In this document: in pieces, positions 56,281-64,000 of the stretch | How positions within the stretch are numbered: the stretch's first letter is position 1 | Layout of the letters: each line of letters opens with the position of its first letter | Assembly: GCF_016881005.1 (NCBI RefSeq) | Contig: NZ_JACOPV010000004.1 | Coordinates: forward strand, 186,001-250,000 | Direction: 5' to 3' | From: Pseudomonas arcuscaelestis | GTDB lineage: Bacteria > Pseudomonadota > Gammaproteobacteria > Pseudomonadales > Pseudomonadaceae | DNA: 64,000 bases | Made by a program: the position numbers and the translations under genes | Notes under the pieces: generated by a model | What the model saw: only the letters and a program-made list of their open reading frames with translations | Databases searched by the model: none | Told to the model about the DNA's origin: nothing

Positions 56281-58091
56281 GCCGATGGGTCCTCTGAGGT
56301 GGGCAAGGTTGCGCCAGGCTTGGCGATGCGTAGTTGCAAGGTGAGCAAAGCGCCACCTTCGGGGTGGTTGGCAAGCAGCAACTCGCCGCCCAGCGCACGC
56401 ATCAAGGTATCGCAGATCGCCAGGCCCAGGCCAAGGCCTTGGGTACGCGTCTTGGTAGTGAAGAACGGTTCGCGCGCCCGGGCCAACGCTTCGCTGGAAA
56501 AACCCGGGCCATTGTCGCGAATGTACAGGTAGACGTTGCCATCACGCTGTTCGGCACTGAGGATGAGCCTGCGCGGGTTGGCTTTTTCAGTGAGGGCATC
56601 GAGGGCGTTGGCCAACAGATTACCCAGCACCTGGCGCAGGCGTGTTTCACCGGCCTGGACCCACAAGGTTGCCTCGGGCAGGTCGCGCACAAGTTCTACC
56701 GCCATGGCCCGCCGACGCTTGGCCAGCAGCGCCAGGGCATCATCGAGTGCAGGCTGCAAGGCGACGCTTTCCGGTGCATGGCGGTCGCGCCGGGCGAAGG
56801 CCCGCAGGTGAGCAATGATCGAAGCCATGCGTCCAGTCAGCTCACTGATCAGCTTGAGGTTGCTGCGCGCATCGTCGGTGCGCTGGTGGTCGAGAAGAAT
56901 TTCGGCGTTCTCCGCATAGCTGCGGATCGCGGCCAAGGGCTGGTTCAGCTCGTGACTGATGCTTGCCGACATAGTACCCAGCACCGAGAGCTTGCCGGCC
57001 TGGACCAGCTCATCCTGGGCGCGCACAAGTTCCTGTTGCGCCTGCTCACGCTCCAGTACCTCGTTTTTGAGTCGACTGTTGAGGCCTTCCAGGTCAGCGG
57101 TGCGTTCAATTACGCGCTTTTCCAGCTCCTGGCGCGCATGGGCCTCGAAATCGATGCGGTCCATATAGTGACGTCGGCGCTGCATGATCAGGCCCAACAA
57201 CAGCATCAGCACCAGCAGGCCAGCACCACCGATGGCAACCACGGTGTTGACCGAGCGATCGATGAGGGTTCGCGGTGCAAGAATGCTCACCTGCCAGCCC
57301 GTTTCTTCGATGGGCTGGGTCTGGATCAGCCAAGACTCGGGAACAAGGTTCAGTGGCTGCGGGGATTTAGTCGGGTAGGGCTGGATGGCGGCGATGGCTT
57401 CGCGTTCGGCATCAGTAAGAGGCCGGGTGGCACGAAAGCGCCAGTCGGGACGCGAGGTAAGGATCACCACGCCGTTATGGTCGGTGAGCAGCAGTTGCTC
57501 CGGTGTCTTGCCCCACAGGGTTTCGGTGTGGTCCAGGTCTACCTTAACCACCAGGGCGCCGATGATTTCTTCGCGGTCGCGCACCGCAGCGGCGAAGAAA
57601 TACCCACGTTTGGCTGAAGTGGTGCCCTGTCCGAAGAAGCGTCCCAGCTTTCCCTTGATGGCTTCTGAGTAGTAGGGCCGGAAAGCAAAATTGCGACCGA
57701 TAAAACTGTCATGTTTGTCCCAGTTCGAAGCCGCCAGGGTATTGCCCTTGGCGTCCATCAGGTACATGACTTCGGCACCAGTCTGAGTGGCGATGTCCTT
57801 GAGTAGACGGTTGGCGTTGGTCAGCGTTTCCAGGCGCAATGGATCGGCCAGCACTGCGCGCAGGGCGGGGAGGTCGCCAAGAATCTGAGGCAGCGTTTCA
57901 TAACGATGCAGCGTACCGAGCAGGTTAGCGACGTACAGGTCGAGGGTCTGGCGGTTCTGCCCGGCCAGTTCGCCTTCATAGTACTGCTTGGCCAGGTGCT
58001 GCAAGGGCCACAGCAACGGTGCCAGGCACACGGCCAGCAATGCCAGGCTGCGCCATCGCGGGCGGCGGGGAAGAGGTGGAATCTTGATCAT
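56277..58091 (-). CDS. Sensor histidine kinase (DctB type)
   Basis: 604 residues. Membrane helices at about 15-33 and 284-303 flank a dCache sensor domain with RPYYSEAIKG (138-147), the region that binds C4-dicarboxylates in DctB. A coiled coil (about 315-365) leads to the H-box with H380 (SISHELNQPLAAIR) and an HATPase domain. The start ATG has no Shine-Dalgarno; instead a perfect hairpin ends five bases before it. It follows rfbD after 35 bases. Confidence 0.9.
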   Translation of the reverse strand: MIKIPPLPRRPRWRSLALLAVCLAPLLWPLQHLAKQYYEGELAGQNRQTLDLYVANLLGTLHRYETLPQILGDLPALRAVLADPLRLETLTNANRLLKDIATQTGAEVMYLMDAKGNTLAASNWDKHDSFIGRNFAFRPYYSEAIKGKLGRFFGQGTTSAKRGYFFAAAVRDREEIIGALVVKVDLDHTETLWGKTPEQLLLTDHNGVVILTSRPDWRFRATRPLTDAEREAIAAIQPYPTKSPQPLNLVPESWLIQTQPIEETGWQVSILAPRTLIDRSVNTVVAIGGAGLLVLMLLLGLIMQRRRHYMDRIDFEAHARQELEKRVIERTADLEGLNSRLKNEVLEREQAQQELVRAQDELVQAGKLSVLGTMSASISHELNQPLAAIRSYAENAEILLDHQRTDDARSNLKLISELTGRMASIIAHLRAFARRDRHAPESVALQPALDDALALLAKRRRAMAVELVRDLPEATLWVQAGETRLRQVLGNLLANALDALTEKANPRRLILSAEQRDGNVYLYIRDNGPGFSSEALARAREPFFTTKTRTQGLGLGLAICDTLMRALGGELLLANHPEGGALLTLQLRIAKPGATLPTSEDPSA

Positions 58092-58096
58092 CGTTT

Positions 58097-58120
58097 ATGC
58101 GCCAGAAAGCTCTGGCGCAT
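58097..58120 (-). other. Intercistronic hairpin at the start of the DctB-type gene
   Basis: ATGCGCCAGA, loop AAGC, TCTGGCGCAT: 10-base perfect stem between the rfbD stop and the kinase start. It occupies the place of the ribosome site and has no T run. It could be a processing site, a partial terminator or a translational block. Confidence 0.6.
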
Positions 58121-58126
58121 TATGCG

Positions 58127-59002
58127 CTACTTCAGGCAGTCGATCAGCGCTTGCTGCCAGTGCGCTTGGCTGACCTGCCACTGTTGCTGCAGGCGACTGC
58201 AGTCAAGGCGCGAGTTCAATGGCCGCGCGGCCGGCGTAGGGTAGTCACTGGACGGAATAGGTATCAGCTTGGCGCAGGGCAGGCCCTGGGCCTTGAGTTG
58301 CTCGCCGATAGCCTGGGCAAAACCGAACCAGGAGGTTTCACCCTGTGCAGTCAGGTGGTACGTGCCCCAGGCGCCAGCTTCGCCTGCCAGCCAGCGTTCG
58401 ATCAGGGCGCGGGTGCTCAAGGCAATGGTACCGGCCCAGGTCGGTGCACCGATCTGGTCCGCGACAATGCTCAGTTCAGGCTTTTCCTGCAGCAGACGCT
58501 GCATGGTCAGCAGAAAGTTGCGCCCGTGCCGCGAGTAGACCCAACTGGTTCGCAGGATCAGGTGCTGGCCGTCGACAGCGCTGATGGCCTGTTCGCCCGC
58601 CAGTTTGCTGCGCCCGTAGACACCCAACGGGTTGGGCTGGTCGTCTTCGTTGTAGGGGCTGTCCTTACTTCCGTCGAACACGTAGTCGGTGGAGTAGTGG
58701 ATCAGTGGGATACCCAGTTTCGCGGCTTCCTCGGCGAAGATGCCCGGTGCTCGCGCATTGATCGCGAAAGCCAGCTCCGGCTCGCTTTCAGCCTGATCGA
58801 CTGCTGTATGAGCCGCAGCGTTGATGATCAGGTCTGGCTTGAGTGCTTGTACCCGTTCACGAATTCCTTCAGGCCGGGCCAGGTCGAGTTGCTCACGACC
58901 CAAAACGAGCAATTGGCCGAGGTCGCTCAGGCGCAGTTGCAGTTCACGGGACACCTGGCCGTGCTGGCCACTGATCAGGATGGTGGGTCGACGTGCAGTC
59001 AT
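58127..59002 (-). CDS. rfbD: dTDP-4-dehydrorhamnose reductase
   Basis: 291 residues, short-chain reductase fold. ILISGQHGQVSREL binds NADPH, YSTDYVFDG and YGRSKLAGEQ hold the catalytic Tyr and Lys. It makes dTDP-L-rhamnose, the last step of the pathway. Overlaps rfbC by 4 bases. Fourth gene of rfbBACD. Confidence 0.93.
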   Translation of the reverse strand: MTARRPTILISGQHGQVSRELQLRLSDLGQLLVLGREQLDLARPEGIRERVQALKPDLIINAAAHTAVDQAESEPELAFAINARAPGIFAEEAAKLGIPLIHYSTDYVFDGSKDSPYNEDDQPNPLGVYGRSKLAGEQAISAVDGQHLILRTSWVYSRHGRNFLLTMQRLLQEKPELSIVADQIGAPTWAGTIALSTRALIERWLAGEAGAWGTYHLTAQGETSWFGFAQAIGEQLKAQGLPCAKLIPIPSSDYPTPAARPLNSRLDCSRLQQQWQVSQAHWQQALIDCLK

Positions 59003-59544
59003 GGCAGCAGTTCTAGCTCTTTCAGCGATTTACCGACCTGATCCTTGGCGGACAGGATGGGCGCCGAAGTCAGCTGCCAGTCGATGGCCAGGTCCGGGTC
59101 ATCCCAGCGAATGCAGCATTCGGCTTGCGGGTTGTAATAGTCGGTGGTCTTGTAGAGAAACTCGGCACTGTAGCTGAGCACGACGAAGCCGTGGGCGAAG
59201 CCTTCCGGCACCCAAAGCTGGCGACGATTTTCAGCAGACAGTTTCACGCCCACCCACTTTCCGAAGTGGGGAGAGCTGCGGCGCACATCGACCGCCACAT
59301 CCAATACTTCGCCGTGGGTGACGCGAACCAACTTGCCTTGAGTGTTTTTCAGTTGGTAATGCAAGCCACGAAGCACGCCTTTCTGCGACTTGGAGTGGTT
59401 GTCCTGAACAAAGGTCGTGGTTACGCCGGTTAGTTCTTGAAACGTTCTGGCGTTGAAGCTCTCGTAGAAAAAGCCTCGGCTATCACCGAACACTTTCGGT
59501 TCGAGGATAAGTACGCCGGGCAGATCGGTGTTGATTACATTCAT
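58999..59544 (-). CDS. rfbC: dTDP-4-dehydrorhamnose 3,5-epimerase
   Basis: 181 residues, cupin fold. GVLRGLHYQ (H catalytic) and WVPEGFAHGF are the hallmark motifs. It epimerises at C3 and C5 before RfbD reduces. Its first base is the last base of rfbA, so translation is tightly coupled. Confidence 0.94.
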   Translation of the reverse strand: MNVINTDLPGVLILEPKVFGDSRGFFYESFNARTFQELTGVTTTFVQDNHSKSQKGVLRGLHYQLKNTQGKLVRVTHGEVLDVAVDVRRSSPHFGKWVGVKLSAENRRQLWVPEGFAHGFVVLSYSAEFLYKTTDYYNPQAECCIRWDDPDLAIDWQLTSAPILSAKDQVGKSLKELELLP

Positions 59545-60416
59545 TAGCGTTCTTCAGCCAAACCGTAGAGATATTGTCCGTAGCCGGTCTTGCCAAATGC
59601 CTTGGCGCGTTCCAGCAATTGTGAGCGGTCGATCCAGCCTTGCTGGTAAGAGATTTCCTCAAGGCAGGCAACCTTCAAGCCCTGACGGTGCTCGATGGTC
59701 TGCACGTACTGCGAGGCTTCCAGCAGACTGTCGTGCGTACCGGTATCGAGCCAGGCAAAGCCACGCCCGAAACGCTCGACGCGCAGGTCGCCGCGTTGCA
59801 GATAGGCATTGTTGACGTCGGTGATTTCCAGCTCGCCGCGCGGCGAAGGTTTGACGTTCTTGGCGATTTTCACCACATCGTTGTCGTAGAAATACAGCCC
59901 AGTCACGGCATAGGGCGACTTCGGTTTGGCGGGTTTTTCTTCGATCGATAGGGCACAACCGTTTTCATCGAAGTCGACCACGCCGAAGCGCTCGGGGTCT
60001 TTTACCAGGTAGCCGAATACCGTGGCGCCGGTCGGCTGTTTGATCGCGCGGAGAAGTTGTTCGGTGAAGCCCTGGCCGTGGAAAATGTTGTCGCCCAGGA
60101 TCAGGCAGACCGAATCGTCGCCAATAAACGCTTCACCAATCAAAAATGCCTGGGCCAGGCCATCTGGTGAAGGCTGTTCGGCATAACTCAGTTCGATACC
60201 AAACTGGCTGCCGTCACCCAGCAATTGCTTGTAGTGAGGCAAGTCGGTTGGGGTAGAGATGAGCAGAACTTCCCGGATACCGGCCAGCATCAGCACCGAA
60301 AGCGGGTAGTAGATCATCGGCTTGTCATAGATGGGCAGCAGTTGCTTGGAAACACCCAGGGTGATTGGGTGCAGGCGAGTGCCAGAGCCTCCTGCCAGAA
60401 CAATACCTTTTGTCAT
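59544..60416 (-). CDS. rfbA: Glucose-1-phosphate thymidylyltransferase
   Basis: 290 residues. [22 protein letters not shown] (7-28) is the nucleotidyltransferase signature. It makes dTDP-glucose from glucose-1-phosphate and dTTP and is feedback-inhibited by dTDP-rhamnose in the family. It overlaps rfbB by 4 bases. Confidence 0.95.
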   Translation of the reverse strand: MTKGIVLAGGSGTRLHPITLGVSKQLLPIYDKPMIYYPLSVLMLAGIREVLLISTPTDLPHYKQLLGDGSQFGIELSYAEQPSPDGLAQAFLIGEAFIGDDSVCLILGDNIFHGQGFTEQLLRAIKQPTGATVFGYLVKDPERFGVVDFDENGCALSIEEKPAKPKSPYAVTGLYFYDNDVVKIAKNVKPSPRGELEITDVNNAYLQRGDLRVERFGRGFAWLDTGTHDSLLEASQYVQTIEHRQGLKVACLEEISYQQGWIDRSQLLERAKAFGKTGYGQYLYGLAEER

Positions 60417-61495
60417 GCAATTAGATCCTTGTAGTCACTGACGCCCAGTCGTTGTCCTTGATAGCTGCCGTCTTGTACCCGCTGACACCATTCCAGGTTG
60501 TCCAGGTACCACTGCACGGTCTTGCGCAGGCCGCTTTCGAATGTTTCTTCAGGTACCCAACCCAACTCGCGCTCGATCTTGCTGGCGTCAATGGCATAAC
60601 GCAGGTCGTGGCCCGGGCGATCCTGAACGAAGGTGATCAGGTCGGCGTAGTGGGCAACGCCGGTCGGGCGCTGTGGCGCCAGCTCTTCGAGCAGGGCACA
60701 GATACCGCGAACCACATCGATGTTCTTTTGCTCGTTGTGGCCGCCAATGTTGTAGGTTTCGCCAACCTGGCCTTCGGTGACCACCTTGAACAAGGCCCGG
60801 GCATGGTCCTCGACGAACAGCCAGTCACGTACCTGCAGGCCATTGCCGTAGACAGGCAGCGGCTTGCCCGCCAAGGCATTGAGAATCACCAGCGGAATCA
60901 GCTTTTCCGGGAAGTGGAACGGACCATAGTTGTTCGAGCAGTTGGTAATCAGCACCGGCAGGCCGTACGTGCGCTGCCAGGCGCGGACCAGATGGTCGGA
61001 CGCCGCCTTGCTGGCCGAGTACGGCGAGCTTGGCGCGTAGGGCGTGGTTTCGGTGAACAGGTCATCGACGCCGTGCAGGTCGCCATACACTTCATCGGTA
61101 GAAATATGGTGGAAGCGAAACGCTGCACGTTCTGGTGCTGGCAGTTTGAGCCAGTAGGCGCGCGCGGCTTCCAGCAGGCTATAGGTGCCGACGATGTTGG
61201 TGTGGATGAAATCCGATGGCCCATCGATGGAGCGGTCAACGTGCGATTCTGCGGCCAGGTGCATGATCGCATCGGGCTTGAAGCGCTCAAGCACGGCACT
61301 GACGGTTGGCTGGTCGGCGATGTCTGCCTGGACAAACTCATAGCGGGTATTGGTCGCAATACTGGTCAACGACTCCAGATTGCCAGCATAGGTCAGCTTG
61401 TCGAGGTTCAGGACCTCATGCTCTGTCGTCTGGATCAGATGCCGAATCAGGGCCGAACCGATGAACCCGGCTCCGCCGGTTATGAGTATGCGCAT
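60413..61495 (-). CDS. rfbB: dTDP-glucose 4,6-dehydratase
   Basis: 360 residues, extended SDR. GGAGFIG at 7-13 binds [13 protein letters not shown] holds the catalytic Tyr and Lys. First gene of the dTDP-L-rhamnose operon, which supplies LPS or exopolysaccharide synthesis. ATG 61495 is chosen; a TTG two codons earlier is possible. Divergent from the kinase-aminotransferase gene, with 195 bases between. Confidence 0.95.
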   Translation of the reverse strand: MRILITGGAGFIGSALIRHLIQTTEHEVLNLDKLTYAGNLESLTSIATNTRYEFVQADIADQPTVSAVLERFKPDAIMHLAAESHVDRSIDGPSDFIHTNIVGTYSLLEAARAYWLKLPAPERAAFRFHHISTDEVYGDLHGVDDLFTETTPYAPSSPYSASKAASDHLVRAWQRTYGLPVLITNCSNNYGPFHFPEKLIPLVILNALAGKPLPVYGNGLQVRDWLFVEDHARALFKVVTEGQVGETYNIGGHNEQKNIDVVRGICALLEELAPQRPTGVAHYADLITFVQDRPGHDLRYAIDASKIERELGWVPEETFESGLRKTVQWYLDNLEWCQRVQDGSYQGQRLGVSDYKDLIA

Positions 61496-61690
61496 GTCCA
61501 ATGACCTTTGATGAAACAGATGAAGTTCTACCCAAGCCTAGCTTGCGGCGGGTGGCAAATAGCGCAAGGCAGATACGTCTTTACCGTAGGGTACTTTGGA
61601 ACGCCTCGTTGTTCATCGCTTTTTCCCTGCCGTACTTGCTTATCGGCAAAAGCAGTGGCGATATAAGCAGCAAAAAAATGAGGTCCCAAC

Positions 61691-64000
61691 ATGCCGCTCA
61701 GTACCTTGCTCCACCGCGCTAGCCAGCCTTGTCCCGATGTCAGCGAGCAACAAGCGCTACAACTGTTGCAGGAACACTATGGGCTGAGTGGCTCATTACA
61801 CCCTCTGGGCAGCCAGCAAGACCTGAACTTTCGTGTCGATAGCCCCCAAGGGCGCTATGTGCTGAAAATCTGCCACGGCGATTATACCGTTGTTGAGCTT
61901 GAGGCCCAGCACGCGGCCCTGAGCTATCTGCATGAGCGCGGCCTGCCAGTGCCGGCCGTCATGCCAGCAAAGAGCGGTGCGCAGTTATTGACGCTCGATC
62001 AGGCCGGTCAGGCACTGCGCGTGCGTTTGCTCGACTACATAGAAGGTCAGTCACTCACCCGTCTTAAATTCATGCCGGCGCAGTTGATCGCCGAGCTTGG
62101 CGAGCTTTGCGCACGTATCGACCAGGCCTTGGCGGATTTCACCCATCCTGGGCTCGAACGTACACTGCAATGGGATCCACGGCACGCCATTGAGCTGATC
62201 GCGCACCTGTCGCCGGTACTCACCGAGGGCGCCCGCAAAGCGCAATTGTTGGAGGCCACGGACAAGGCGCAAAAACGCCTGCAGCCGCTGACCGGACAAT
62301 TGCCCATGCAGGCGGTACACCTCGATATCACCGATGACAACGCTGTGTGGCAACGTGACGAGCAGCGTCAGTGGCAACTGCAAGGGGTTATCGATTTCGG
62401 CGACCTGGTGCACACCTGGCGGATTGCCGATCTGTCGGTAACCTGTGCGGCCCTGCTGCACCACGCCGAGGGTGATCCGCTGCGCATTCTGCCTGCCGTC
62501 CAGGCCTACCATGCGCTAAACCCGCTGACCGACGCCGAGCTCAAGGCCCTTTGGCCAATGGTGGTCGCGCGCGCTGGCGTGTTGGTGCTCAGCAGCGAGC
62601 AGCAACTGAGTGTCGACCCGGACAATGCTTATATTCGCGACAACCTCAGTCACGAGTGGGAAATATTCGAGGTTGCTACCAGCGTGCCATTCGAGCTGAT
62701 GGAGGCTGCCATTGCGCAGGTAGCCGGTGGCGATCTGCCGGACCTGGAGCTGAGCGCGAGTGGTGAGCTGCTGCCCGGCTTGCAAGGCAGTAGTGTCACC
62801 GCGGTGGACCTGGGCGTGTTGAGCAGTCACTTTCAGGCAGGTAACTGGGAACAACCGGGCTTCGACCAGCAATTGCTGCGTGAGCAGGCGGGTGCAAATG
62901 GGGCCGCCTGTTCGCTTCACGGCCAATACCGCCTTTCGCAAACCCATATCGACAACCCGCAGGAACCCCGCACTTTCGCGTTGCACGTTGAGTTGCAGGC
63001 TCCGGTGAATGAAGTACAGGCGCCGTGGGCGGGGGTGTGGCTGGCGACCGACGATGGCCAGGGCTGCCTGCAAGGTGAGCAATGCAGCCTGTGGTTGCGG
63101 GGGCTGGTCGATGCACCTGAAACCGGAGCACAAATCAGCCAAGGGCAACACCTGGGTCGCAGTGACGGGCTCTTGAGTATTCAGCTGTGCCGCGTGCCGG
63201 GCCTGTGCCCACCGCCATTCGTCGAGCCGTCGCGAGCGGCGGCTTGGAAAGCCTTGTGCCCGTCCCCTCAGGCGTTGCTGGGCTTTGCATGCGAGGCTGA
63301 GCCGCTGGTGGATGCGCAGCAATTGCTGGCGCGGCGCGATGCCAGCTTTGCCCGCTCGCAAAAGCATTACTACGAGCAACCACCGCATATCGAACGTGGC
63401 TGGCGCAATTACCTGATCGACATGCAGGGACGCTCCTACCTGGACATGCTCAACAACGTTGCCGTACTCGGCCACGGTCACCCGCGCATGGCCAGCGAGG
63501 CCGCGCGTCAGTGGTCGCTGGTGAACACCAACTCACGCTTTCATTACGCCGCCATCGCCGAGTTCTCCGAGCGCTTGCTGGCGCTGGCGCCAGACTCGAT
63601 GGACCGGGTATTTCTGGTCAACAGCGGCACCGAGGCCAATGATCTGGCGATTCGCCTGGCGTGGGCCTACAGCGGTGGGCGCGACATGCTCAGTGTGCTG
63701 GAGGCTTATCACGGCTGGTCGGTGGCCACCGATGCGATTTCGACGTCCATCGCTGACAACCCTTTGGCGTTGAGTACGCGTCCTGAATGGGTGCACCCGG
63801 TGATCGCCCCGAACACCTACCGCGGCGCGTATCGCGGTGAGGACAGCAGCGCTGACTATCTGCGCGATGTTGATGCAAAACTTGAGGCGGTAGCGGCTGC
63901 GCAGCGCCAATTGGCCGGTTTTATCTGCGAGCCGGTTTATGGCAATGCGGGGGGTATTTCGTTGCCTGCGGGTTACCTGGAGCAGGCCTATGCCAAAGTC
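61691..64000 (+). CDS. Kinase-aminotransferase fusion (truncated by the window end)
   Basis: 770 codons are visible and the frame runs off the end. Residues 1-330: an APH/homoserine-kinase-like phosphotransferase with HLDITDDN (210-217) and VIDFGD near 234. Residues about 340-560: a middle domain I cannot name. From about 570: a class III aminotransferase (YLDMLNNVAVLGHGHP; NSGTEAND from 644), with the PLP lysine beyond the window. The layout resembles the hydroxylysine kinase plus 5-phosphohydroxylysine phospho-lyase (or ethanolamine-phosphate phospho-lyase) pair fused in one chain. GAGGT precedes ATG 61691. Confidence 0.8.
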   Translation, partial: MPLSTLLHRASQPCPDVSEQQALQLLQEHYGLSGSLHPLGSQQDLNFRVDSPQGRYVLKICHGDYTVVELEAQHAALSYLHERGLPVPAVMPAKSGAQLLTLDQAGQALRVRLLDYIEGQSLTRLKFMPAQLIAELGELCARIDQALADFTHPGLERTLQWDPRHAIELIAHLSPVLTEGARKAQLLEATDKAQKRLQPLTGQLPMQAVHLDITDDNAVWQRDEQRQWQLQGVIDFGDLVHTWRIADLSVTCAALLHHAEGDPLRILPAVQAYHALNPLTDAELKALWPMVVARAGVLVLSSEQQLSVDPDNAYIRDNLSHEWEIFEVATSVPFELMEAAIAQVAGGDLPDLELSASGELLPGLQGSSVTAVDLGVLSSHFQAGNWEQPGFDQQLLREQAGANGAACSLHGQYRLSQTHIDNPQEPRTFALHVELQAPVNEVQAPWAGVWLATDDGQGCLQGEQCSLWLRGLVDAPETGAQISQGQHLGRSDGLLSIQLCRVPGLCPPPFVEPSRAAAWKALCPSPQALLGFACEAEPLVDAQQLLARRDASFARSQKHYYEQPPHIERGWRNYLIDMQGRSYLDMLNNVAVLGHGHPRMASEAARQWSLVNTNSRFHYAAIAEFSERLLALAPDSMDRVFLVNSGTEANDLAIRLAWAYSGGRDMLSVLEAYHGWSVATDAISTSIADNPLALSTRPEWVHPVIAPNTYRGAYRGEDSSADYLRDVDAKLEAVAAAQRQLAGFICEPVYGNAGGISLPAGYLEQAYAKV

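Noticed and set aside
56334..57617. 427-codon plus-strand frame opposite the DctB-type kinase
   Set aside because: Antisense shadow; the kinase on the other strand has all expected domains.
62516..63481. 321-codon minus-strand frame inside the kinase-aminotransferase gene
   Set aside because: The plus-strand frame is open over 770 codons with kinase and PLP-enzyme motifs.

Overview
The window is chromosomal DNA of a Pseudomonas, most likely of the P. putida / P. fluorescens type. This rests on high-GC codon use, the gene order gshA-tex-ompR-envZ-rimK-rimB-hslR-hslO-pckA, REP-type palindromes between convergent genes, and the sulfur-starvation gene set of that genus. About 62 protein genes are supported. 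I see no tRNA, rRNA, insertion sequence, prophage or CRISPR array. Both ends cut a gene: the 3' end of a periplasmic binding protein gene (base 3) and a kinase-aminotransferase fusion that runs off at 64000.

Layout. 1-2006: tail of a phosphonate (2-aminoethylphosphonate-type) uptake and degradation operon: binding protein, FAD oxidoreductase, HD-domain oxygenase. 2072-5402: an uncharacterised membrane GTPase pair (DUF3482/DUF2868), then folA. 5484-34562: an almost continuous sulfur block. It holds a cystine symporter (tcyP), an sfnB-sfnB-monooxygenase-metQNI operon for an unidentified organosulfur source, a cystine ABC transporter (tcyJLN), D-cysteine desulfhydrase (dcyD), serine acetyltransferase (epsC), a BCCT transporter (betT), tauABCD, an OprD-type porin, the 1-Cys peroxiredoxin lsfA, ssuEADCBF and gshA. 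34701-44433: conserved core genes (PaaI thioesterase, tex, ompR-envZ, rimBK, hslR, hslO, pckA). 44598-52956: thioesterase, orphan LuxR response regulator, CheR-like methyltransferase, glycine-zipper protein, fdhA-fdhD, a LysR regulator, kbp and yrfG. 53037-61495: nudE-cysQ, then on the minus strand rfbBACD (dTDP-L-rhamnose) followed by a DctB/DctD-type two-component system and a thioesterase. 61691-64000: the fusion gene.

How the sulfur genes work together. TauABC and SsuABC import taurine and alkanesulfonates. TauD and the SsuE/SsuD pair release sulfite from them. TcyP and TcyJLN import cystine, DcyD degrades D-cysteine, EpsC makes O-acetylserine (the acceptor for sulfide and, as N-acetylserine, the CysB inducer), CysQ clears PAP, and GshA spends cysteine on glutathione. 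Several promoter regions (tcyP, sfnB, tcyJ, dcyD/epsC, porin) carry AT-rich TATTCC-type elements that could be CysB sites. The products show a striking economy: TauA, SsuA, TcyJ, MetQ and SsuF have no cysteine and no methionine except the initiator, and LsfA keeps only the initiator Met and its catalytic Cys.

Most interesting for follow-up: the sfnB-sfnB-monooxygenase-metQNI operon (substrate unknown), the shared TATTCC element, the DUF3482/DUF2868 membrane GTPase pair, the BCCT transporter with a perfect palindrome inside the sulfur block, and several unexplained leader or intercistronic hairpins.
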